The translations under genes and the position numbers were made by a program. Positions 8,675-18,729 of a stretch of DNA of 27,533 bases are shown here, one piece after another (positions within the stretch are counted from its first letter, which is position 1; every line of letters starts with the position of its first letter). The DNA is taken from the NCBI GenBank assembly GCA_018398765.1, contig JAHBMJ010005728.1, positions 1-27,533 on the forward strand, given 5' to 3'. The notes beneath the pieces were generated by a model that saw nothing but the letters and a program-made list of their open reading frames with translations, ran no database searches and was not told where the DNA came from. This DNA is from Chromera velia. Lineage: Eukaryota; Sar; Chromeraceae.

Positions 8675-10649
8675 TCAAAAATCTGACAGGCCTTTCCTGT
8701 ACTCTGGACTAGATAAAAGAGAAGCACAAAACGCTCTGTTGCTTCCATATTCTCTTCGTCTGTCCCTCCCCTCCCCTCTAACAAGACGCTTACATACCTG
8801 TCTGCACACATCCGAGAAAGGTAAAATGTCCTTTCCCTCCTCGAGCTTCTCCCCCTTGTGGATCTTCTCCAACGCTCCCCTCATCGCCCCAATAGAAGCA
8901 GACAGGAGGGACACAGGATAGGCAGCAATAGAGTACCCCATCTTCTGGAGCTCTGAGGGGGGGAGCACGGGGGTCTTGCCACCCTCCACCATGTTGGCGA
9001 GTTTGGGGCCCTCTACTTCTTCGCAGTACCTGCAGAGAGAACCAACGCATCTCTCTCAATCGAATTACAAAGGGGTTAATTGATATCTCCCTTCAGCCTG
9101 AGAAGCGGGATTGGACCCTTTGGGCTTCTTCGTATCTCTTTCTACTCTTGTCGAATTTGCTCTCCTGTCCGTATGTCTAGCGATCGTATCGAGTCACCTG
9201 TCAATCCTCTGCCCCCCCTCCGCCCTCTCTCTTCTCTCTCGTTCCTCCTCTCTGTTCCAGACGGGGGACGCATCTCTCTCCACAAAGGAGGGACAGACAA
9301 GGCATATCGTTCTTTTCTGGTGAAAAAATCCTACAAAGTCCTCCCTCCCTTCCCCCTCCATTGTTCTGCTTTCTGCTCGACATGCCATTCCTCTCTTTTC
9401 ACATGTGTATTGCTATTCATCAGCCCTCGACCAGACAACACTTCTGTCAACCCCCTTCGTTCTTTGTGCGAACTCCAATTGTCTGTCATCTTTGTGCTTC
9501 CTCTGGCTGCATCTCTGCATTAGAACAGCCAGCGGAGTGAAGGTAGTAGGGAAATGCAGAGTGAAAAGCAAATTGAACTTGTCTACCTGACCTTTTCATT
9601 TCTTCGATAGATTTCGGTGCTTCCAGAAATGTGATATCCGCCCCTGCTTCCCTGAATGCTCGGCATCGTCGCAGAGCTTCCTCGAAGTCCAACGCGTTGT
9701 TCGCGTCTGTGCGAGCCATCACGCAAATGTCATTCCCCCCATACAGACCCGCCGACCGAATCTCGTCTCGTGCATCACACGCTGCCCGGACCCTCGCCAA
9801 CGCTTCGTCAAAGCCCACCACGGCCTTCACCCGCGTGTGCCCGCACCTTTTGGGGGCCACTTGGTCCTCAATCATCACCCCTGCCATCCCAACCTGCAAG
9901 GAGAAGCAGCAGCAGACGGGAGAATTCAAGGCAACGCGAACCATAACTACAACGACAATCACACGGTCTACGCAGAATTCCAAGTCATTGATGAGATTTC
10001 CTCTCGATTGACCGGGGGGATTTGCAACAAGAGAAAAGGAAACAAAACCCCATGAACCCTTCGGCGACTCGTTGGCAAGCCTTTCGGTCTTCACAAACAC
10101 AGCGAGAAAGGCACGAGCAAGCAGACACCTGAATGAGGCATCGAGAAACATCGCACACAAGTCCAAAAGAATGCAATAAAGCAGGCCATGCGCAAAACAG
10201 GAGAGACGAGGAAGGAAGGTCCTCAGAGGAGACGGAGGAGACGGAGACGGCAAAGGCATTCTTTCAACTACACAGCGTGTCTCTCGCAACGCTTTGATCA
10301 CCTGTGCATATCCCCGCACTGTGCGCTTGACATTGACGGCATTTCCGTATCCAGTGTCTCCGTCTGCAATGCAAGGTGTGCCCTTCCGGAGGGCAGCCAC
10401 AATGGTAGTTGCCGAGCTAAGCATTTCCCCGAAGGAGACCAGCTGCGCGTCGGGAAACCCCCTGGACGCCGAGACGCCGAACCCAGTCATGAAGGTCAAA
10501 GGGAACCCGCCATCCTCCACAAGTCTTGCAGTGATGCCGTCATAACAGCATGGCATCACCAGAGTTTTGTTCTCTGACAACAGAGCACGCAACCGCCCAG
10601 CAGGAGTCACGGTCTTTGTGCCCGTTCCGTTAAGGTGATCGCCTGGCAT
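8675..10649 (-). CDS. Isocitrate lyase/PEP mutase superfamily protein (C-C lyase type), three exons
   Basis: Exons are 10649-10302, 9893-9592 and 9029 to 8798 or 8675, with phases 0 and 2. The ATG at 10649 is the first in frame. The protein is an (alpha/beta)8-barrel enzyme. MPCCYDGITARLVE (32-45) opens the barrel; DGDTGYGN (96-103) holds the metal-binding aspartates; IEDQ and PKRCGH (124-135) carry the lyase-type catalytic cysteine; MARTDA is at 175-180; LEAPKSIEE and GPKLANMVEGGKTP follow. The KRCGH loop points to the 2-methylisocitrate lyase, petal-death-protein or dimethylmalate lyase side of the family, not true phosphonomutases, which lack this cysteine. It likely cleaves a C-C bond in a 2-hydroxy- or oxo-dicarboxylate. 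The substrate is not decidable, and no targeting peptide is obvious. The 3' end is ambiguous: read-through gives 334 residues ending SPEYRKGLSDF, while removing the intron-like GTATGT...TCTAG (8797-8709) shifts the frame. Confidence 0.9.
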
Positions 10650-11656
10650 GATTCACTCGAGACTTAATTAGGTCAGATATCGAAAATGAGACAGATCTCT
10701 GATTTTGGACTTTCCATCAAGGTCTCTCTCAGTTGCTCTGTGTGTGTAATGCAGGCCTAAATTTGCAGAAGGGAGCGCACTCTCCGAGTCCCTGAGGATG
10801 ATCGAAAATTTGCTCCGAATTAAGCTTGGTACATGCATTCTTCAAGTCACTTGAAAGATCGAATCGATCATCTTTCTTCATTCTTTAATTCTTCTGAGTG
10901 AAGAGACGGCGCAAAAGTAAATGTACACGCGTACAGGTTTGCGCGCAAACAGCGCGAATTTCCAACTTGAAAGTCGATCACTGCATGCATGCATGTGCTT
11001 TCAAGGGACACGCGCACTACTCTTTCCGGGATTTTTCGGGATTCTTGGGGATGTGGAAGGATCGACGACGATTCGACGTGCCGCAAGAATGTGATGTGAT
11101 GTGATGCACTTAATTCTCAGTTGTTGTTTTTCGTGAGACTGGACAAAACTGAAAGAGCCAAAGCCCAAAAGTGGACGGCGCAGTTTGAAATCGCTGAGCT
11201 GTGGGGGAATTTTTTAGTCCCTCTGCGACGCGTTTTGTATTGAAGCGCTACGTGGAGGCGACGACGTCAACAACTTTCTGGTGTCTTTGCTCTCCTGTCC
11301 TCAGCTCGGAACTCTGTGAACTGGAGAAGGCGTCTTCCCCAGAAGTTGCTGGTGTGGGTAAATTCTGACTGCTGGCTCCACATTTTTTTATTCTTGTGGG
11401 AGAAGATCTCTCGTCAGTTCAGGAGCAGACGGAGACGGAAAGCATACAGGAGAGCCAGCTTATCTATCCGGCGTCGAAAAAGGACTGGGACGGAACAGTG
11501 CCGTTGCGCTGTCTACTGGGCGGAGACCTCAGTTTGTGTATTTCTCCTTTAATAACATTCTCTCTGTTCATTGTGGGGAAGAAACCAACTGTCTCTGTGC
11601 TTAACCCTGGGTCCTGGCAGGACAAGCAAAAGAAAAGAAAGGAAACGAAAGAGACC
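10650..11656. promoter_or_regulatory. Divergent intergenic region with both promoters and 5' UTRs
   Basis: About 1 kb separates the ATG of the lyase (minus) from the ATG of the 15-exon gene (plus), so both promoters should lie here. Visible items are ATCGAATCGAT near 10860, a TGCATGCATGCATG run near 10983-10996 and a (TGTGA)n-like run at 11090-11105. No TATA box stands out. The frame upstream of 11657 stays open back to 11396 but contains no ATG, so it is probably leader sequence. Confidence 0.5.
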
Positions 11657-14600
11657 ATGAACGCTGAGGAGGATCATTCCGACGATTCAGGCTCGGAGAA
11701 TTCCAACTCGACTAAGAGCACGGCCCCACCGCAGTGCCCAAAAGCGAGAAAGATTCTGGACCGGTTGAATCGCCCTGGCAATCTTCCCGAGGTACACGTG
11801 CCCTTTTCCCCTGCATGATTCCTGGCTGCTGCTGTTTCTTTCAATGCGGTGCTGTTTTCCTGATTCCTGGATGCTGCTGTTTCTTTCAATGCGGTGCTGT
11901 TTTCCTGATTCCTGGATGCTGCTGTTTCTTTCAGTGCGGTGCTGTTTTCCTGATTCCTGGATGCTGCTGCTTCTTTCAATGCGGTGCCGTTTTCCTGCTT
12001 CCTGTATGCTGCTGTTTCTTTCAATGCGGTGCCGTTTTTGTGATTCCTGGCTGCTGCTGCTTCTTTCAATGCGGTGCTGTTTTCCTGATTCCTGGTTGTC
12101 ATTCTTCCTCACCGTCGTCATAGTGTTCTTCTGTCCGCTGTCCTTCCTTATGTGTTGCTCTAGGCCCCCCGACTGTTTAGTCTGACAGAATTGTGAAGGG
12201 TTTTGAATGGCGAAGGTGATCTGTCTGATCTTCCTACTTCGCTCTTATACATGTGCGCAGATCGACTTCTGGCACGCGCATGCTACCGAGGCCGAGTTCT
12301 TCAAAGTGGTCCGGGCGCTGCGCGAGAGGGGAAAAGGGCGGGTTGCGGAGATGGAAACTTTCGATGTTTCTGAGTGTAAGGTGATGACTTTTGAGAAGGT
12401 CCAAATGATCGTCGAGGCCTACCTGGACTGCCTCGGAGACCAGACACCCAAACTGACACGGTTTGAGTATAAACGTCACCTCGGCACCCGAGGACTGCGA
12501 GAGGGTCACACCGAGGGGTATTTGGAAGCGCTTCAGCGTCTGGCTCTGATAGTGGGTAGCCGGCAATCCCAGTCTCTGAAGAGAAGATTGAGAGTAACTT
12601 TTCCGACCCACGTAGTCCGGGAGAAAGAGGGAGAAACAGCCGAGATGCCGGTCTATAAGGCACTTGAGATGAAGGTAGGCTGCCTGGCCTGTCTGGCTTT
12701 TGAGGTGAATGAAGCCTGGATCAATTGAGTTCGATCGATGTTTGATTGATTCTCTTTAATTGCCCCTCTCGATTCTCTCTTTGGTGCCTCTTTGCCCGAC
12801 TTGCATTCTTCAATTGCTCCATCGAGTAAGTGCCTCTCGATCTCTCTCCCGGCCTCTATCTGTTGAGAGAGAGTGTCTGTTTAGAGAATAGAAATCGGCA
12901 AGACGAACGAAGACGGGAATGAAGCAACCAGCCTGACGATGCACTTACTTTCATGCAAAAAAAAAAAGGACGAACAAAGACAGGAATGAAGCAACCAGCC
13001 TGACTATGAACGATTGAAGAAAGAAAAAGAGAGTGCGGGGGACGTAGTTGAAAAGAGAAAACGAACACAAAAAACACCGATGGAGGACAGGTCAAAGGAA
13101 GAGCAGACTCATTTCTCTGCTCACTTCCTGTTCTCTCTTTGGTGGTCTCTGTTCAGTCTCTTTCCCTCCCTCCTATCATTCGTCTCCCTCCCACCCATCA
13201 TTAATTCGGGCTCAGTTTCATCATTCATCTGCCCGTCTCTCTCTTCCTTCCGCTTTGTCTGCTTGTCTACCTGCTCGCCTTCCTTCCTTCCCTCCTTCTT
13301 GAAGGTGAAGGAGAGGTACCTCTGGAAGGACCACAACACCCCCCACCCGGACGGAAAGACGGTGGCCGATCTCTTCGTACGAGACCAGGTGCAGCACCAG
13401 CAGCGAGCCAGTCGAATGAACTGGAAGGGAGGCGGGTACTTCCTTGACCACGTGCCCGTTGCAGACTGTCTGAAGAGGTCAGTCACAGAGACAGACAGAC
13501 AGCGACAAAAGCAGAGAAGAGAAGAGACGAAAGGTACCACAGAAAAGGAGAGAAATGAGGCCGAGAGGAAAAGAAAGGGTGTGCAGTAATGCATTGGATA
13601 TGACTTGACTATCTCTTTCTGTTCATGCACAACTGTTGAGGAGACAAAGAGAAAGGAGAAACTAATGTTTTTTTAAAAGAAAAATGATGTGCATGCCGTT
13701 GTGAAAGAACTTGAAGGAATCATGTTTCATAGCTGATGCTTTATAGGTTTCTCTCTCCCTGCTGTTGATTGATACGATGTTTCCTTTCTGTTTATTCTTT
13801 TTGCCCCTTCCCACAGGTTTGGCATTCGATTTCCTCATCTCTGTGAGGGCCTCTTTCTGATCGCCCCTCTGGATCATCCGGAAAGAGGGGCCTCTGCTGT
13901 GATCTACCGAGACAAGGCGACGTGGGACAAGATTCGAGACAAGGCTCTTGATGGTGGAGGGGAGGCGAAGATCTTCGAGAAGCTGGATGAGTTGAGACTG
14001 ATGATAGAGCTCAATTACAAGCGGGATTTCGTGGGAGGGAGGAGGAAGACTGATAGCAAGTTCCCGTTTATGGTGGCAGTGGGCATCGAGGGGGACATCG
14101 AGAGGGCGAACCTGAGAGGGGACCCATGCAATCAGGATACGGCCGAGGCAGGCATTGATAGACGGGGGACCAGCTTGAAGAAAAGAACAGAAGAAGCTCG
14201 AAAATGGTCGGTCGGTCTGTTTGTCTGATAAGGTAGTGAGCGTAGAGGGAGGGGAGGGCAGAAAGGCAGAAAGAAGCTAAAATGAATTCAGAGACATCGA
14301 TGGGTAGGTAGATCTGGTTGGTGGACATGCGACTGGAAATCGAGCGAGAGCAGAATGAATAAATGAATGGAGAGGTCCATTTTTTGTTGGTTGGTTGCTT
14401 ACCCCCCCCCCCCCCCNNNNNNNNNNNNNNNNNNNNNNNNNNNNNNNNNNNNNNNNNNNNNNNNNNNNNNNNNNNNNNNNNNNNNNNNNNNNNNNNNNNN
14501 NNNNNNNNNNNNNNNNNNNNNNNNNNNNNNNNNNNNNNNNNNNNNNNNNNNNNNNNNNNNNNNNNNNNNNNNNNNNNNNNNNNNNNNNNNNNNNNNNNNN

Positions 14601-15239
14601 NNNNNNNNNNNNNNNNNNNNNNNNNNNNNNNNNNNNNNNNNNNNNNNNNNNNNNNNNNNNNNNNNNNNNNNNNNNNNNNNNNNNNNNNNNNNNNNNNNNN
14701 NNNNNNNNNNNNNNNNNNNNNNNNNNNNNNNNNNNNNNNNNNNNNNNNNNNNNNNNNNNNNNNNNNNNNNNNNNNNNNNNNNNNNNNNNNNNNNNNNNNN
14801 NNNNNNNNNNNNNNNNNNNNNNNNNNNNNNNNNNNNNNNNNNNNNNNNNNNNNNNNNNNNNNNNNNNNNNNNNNNNNNNNNNNNNNNNNNNNNNNNNNNN
14901 NNNNNNNNNNNNNNNNNNNNNNNNNNNNNNNNNNNNNNNNNNNNNNNNNNNNNNNNNNNNNNNNNNNNNNNNNNNNNNNNNNNNNNNNNNNNNNNNNNNN
15001 NNNNNNNNNNNNNNNNNNNNNNNNNNNNNNNNNTGTCCTCTTGTCTCTCCTCTCAATTGGTCTCCAGCCAGTTCTTCTCGTCCTCCGAGAAAGCCTTCAC
15101 TTCATCGTGCCAGAACAAAAAATCAGACAGGCGGTCGGAGTGAATGAACAATTGCCACTCGGACCACCAAGCTCCTCGGCCTCTCTTCCTCCCACCTTCT
15201 CTCCATTCATTTCTCAAATATGCATCCATCCGCATTCTT

Positions 15240-15284
<45 letters not shown>

Positions 15285-15297
15285 TCTGCGTTTGTGT

Positions 15298-15335
<38 letters not shown>

Positions 15336-16436
15336 CGACTCCCTTGAGTGCAGGTACGAGTGTATGGTCTGGGTCTTCCGGCCGGACTCTGTGGGCCCCC
15401 CAGCGGAGAGGTGAGGGAGTGAGTAAGTGAGTAGGTCGATCTATCTATCTATCGATCTTTCTATCTATCCATCTATCTATCTGTCTATCTGTTTTTTCTT
15501 TTGTTTAAGAAGGGGAGCGGCTGTCTGCTGTGCCTTTTTCTTTTCTCCTCAGGAGAAGGGCTATCGAGATAGACGGCCCTCGAACGGTTGCCTCCCTAAA
15601 GGATAGATGGGGTGGGAGTGAGCGAGTGAGGGAGTGGATGCATCTATTTCTTCGGGGGCTCTCCTCATTCAGAGAGAGAATTTGTTTCAGAGTCAAAGAT
15701 TGTTCACGAGGTGTTGGAGTTCTCGTGGTGGGTGGGCCAATTGCATGAGGGAAATGTGCTGGTCAACGAGAGAAAGAAAGTGTCTGACAAGATAATTCAA
15801 CAGAATGAAATTTCAGAATGGAGGACTACGTAATTAATGTGCGTGCATGAGTGAGTGAGAGAATGAGTGCGTGCGTGAGTGAGTGAGAGAATGAGTGAGT
15901 GCGTGAGTGAGTGAGTGAGTGAGTGTGTGAGTGCAGGTACGGTTCTGACTATTTCTATTTCACTGGGAACTCAGAGGCCCCCAAGAAACTTGAGGGAATT
16001 CTCAGAGCTCTGTACACCACCATCACCTCCGACATGTCGGGATATCCCGAGAAACACCACAAGTCAGCCAACCAGCCAGGCAGGCAGACAGACAGGCAAT
16101 CAGTGAGCCAGTCGGTTGGTCAGGCAACCAGCCATTGAATGAGTCAGCAGAACAATAGAGAAACGTACCCTTTTTCTTCCCGTGATGCAATTCTCGAGAG
16201 AATGTTGTCGAAGGTTCGCAGGTTGACTAGGAACCGGAGATGCTGCAAACCTCCAGAGTTTTGCTGAACTGCAAGCCCTCCTCCTGTTAGGTTGGGGGGA
16301 TTGTTTTTTCATCGATTCCTCGCTCTTCTCTCATTCTTTGCATTTATGTGCTCAATGGTTTTTCATCTCCATTTTTCTTTTTTTTTTTTCTTTCGTTCGT
16401 TCTTTCCTTGTTTCCTTTCTTTCTTTCTTTCTCTCG

Positions 16437-16468
<32 letters not shown>

Positions 16469-18299
16469 TTGTGCGTCTTTGTGTGCATCTGTAATAAAGT
16501 CTGTCTGTGCGTCTGTCTCTCTGTCTTTCTCTCTCTCATTCTCTGTGTCTCCTCCTTTTCGCTATGAATTGTCTTTTTTCTTTTCTTCTTGATACGTGGA
16601 TGGATTCGTTGATGATGGCCATCATCTGCCCTCCCTCCCCCCCCTCTGTCCCTCTGTCAGCCTGGACGCCTGGGACGGAGAGAATCGTCAGGCCACGCAT
16701 TGATTATCTGTATGCACGATTTTCTGTATGCATGCATTTTAATTCTTCTGAATTAATGATAATAAATGCAGCCTGGACGCCTGGGACGGAGAGAATCGTC
16801 AGGCCACAAAGGATGAGACCCTGCTGAGCGCCCTGAAGTCGGCATTGTGCCCCGACTCTGACTGGATGGAGAAGAACATCAAGAGAATCAAGGAGAATGC
16901 CCCAGGGGACTGTACAGTGGTCAGTCAGTCGGTCGGTCGGTCGAACGCTCATTTAAATTGTTTCTTTGTCTGTCTGTCTGCATGTATGTATGTTTGTCTG
17001 CCAGTCAGTGAGAAGATTATAGGAGCAGAAGCAGGAAGTGAACAAGGCGCTTTCTCTAGAGAGAAGTTACTTCCTTTTTGCAATGTGCAATATGCGTCGT
17101 GTGTAACCCCGCCTGCGTATTCCGCCGGCCAAAATTTTGGTTTTTTCTCGGGTTTCTCTTTCCTTCTTTCTTGTTGCCCGACACTTTTGCCGTTGCGCAG
17201 CGGCCCATGTTCTTGCCTCGTGATTTTGTCAGCGGCAGATAATTTTGTCTTCTCTCCTTTGTGTGTTTTCTTTCCGCATTTCTCTCTCTCTCTCTCTTTC
17301 TGTTCCTATGCAAGAGTGTCTTCCTTCCTGACCACCTTGTGTCGAGCCTCTTCGTCACTCGTTTCCGTCGGGTTTCCTTCATGCCTGATGAATCTCTTTG
17401 ATTGCGTCTCTTCTCTTCTCTTGTCTTCTCTGCTTGCATTGATTCAGAATTTGGTGCTGACGACAGTCCCTGGAGACATCAGTTTCTTCGCAGAGAGGAC
17501 AGACAAGGACGGTGTGGCGATGCCGAAGGGCGTGCGGTCTGTGTGGGTCGGGGCGCAAACACTCCAACATATGTATGGAGCCCGAATAACTGTAAGCTCG
17601 GGAAGTAAGAATTCTCTCTGTTTCTATATGTTCTCTCTCTCTCGGTCTCTTTCTTTTTTCCCATTACATCGATTTATGCATGCCGTCCTTGCGTGCGTCA
17701 ATTTTTTTGTCCACTACATCCATTGTTGCATGCCGTACAACCTTTCTTTCTTCTTTCCCTTTTCCGTTCCTGTCGTGCTGTGCTTCCTCTTCTTTTGTCT
17801 TGTCCTTTCTGTCACTGCCTTTCTAGCTCTTCCTTGTTCTCTGCTTTCCTGTGGAAGCATCTAGGAATCCGTCTCCACTTTTCTGAGAGAATGAGCGTCA
17901 GATCCTGCGCGAAAAAATCCCCGCTCCCAAAAACCGACTAGAAAAAAATAAGAGAGACACACACAGAAGTATGGGCGCTGATGCCCATTGCTTCTTCATC
18001 ATCTTCTTCTTCTTCTTCTTCTTCTTCTTTTCATCTCCTTTTTCTTCGTCGTCGAGTGTGCAGTCGGATCAGAGTCTCGACAACTGGGCAGTGCGCCTTC
18101 GTAAGGCCCTTGGCCTGCTGAAGATTGAAGGATGGGCTTGCAGGTCTGTCTGTCTGTCTGTCCGAAAGAAAGGAAGCGTTTCGGAAAAAGTAAAGTAAAG
18201 AAAAGACGATGTTGTCTTTCTGTCTGTCTGTCTGTCTGTCGGTGAAGAGGAGGGGAAGAAACCATATAGTTTGTCGGCGAGAGAACGAACAATCACACA

Positions 18300-18330
<31 letters not shown>

Positions 18331-18462
18331 GTGAAAGAGAGAACATTTGTGACGACAGAGAAGAGAAAGGAAAAGTCGGTCTTGCTTGGTCTGGGGAAGT
18401 GGGTCACCCTGGGAGGGCTTTGCTTTGCTTTGCCTCTGGGGGTCTGTCTGTTTCATGGAGTG

Positions 18463-18496
<34 letters not shown>

Positions 18497-18690
18497 AGAG
18501 AGAGAGAGAGAGAGAGAGAATCTTTCTGATCGGAAGCGGGAGTTTCTCTTCTGCTGATCCCCTACTGTCTTTGCTCATTGTCTCTCCAAGGCCGTCACTG
18601 TTTCTGCACTGTGTGTCTGAGTCTCTGTCTCCATCTCTTTGTCTGTCTTTGAAACCTTCGCAGAAAAAGTGGGAACGACAACTGCACACA

Positions 18691-18729
<39 letters not shown>

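Noticed and set aside
9080-9523. Plus-strand frame of 147 codons
   Set aside because: It lies on the opposite strand within the second intron of the lyase and is S/L/P-rich without coding character.
11674-12185. Repeat-protein-like frames on both strands over the 45-bp minisatellite
   Set aside because: Open only because the unit length is a multiple of three; the stretch lies within a well-bounded intron.
15553-15748. Candidate exon after TCTCCTCAG with a peptide starting RRAIEIDGPRTVASLKDRW
   Set aside because: No donor gives the phase needed by the next exon at 15937, while exon 5 joins 15937 directly in phase.
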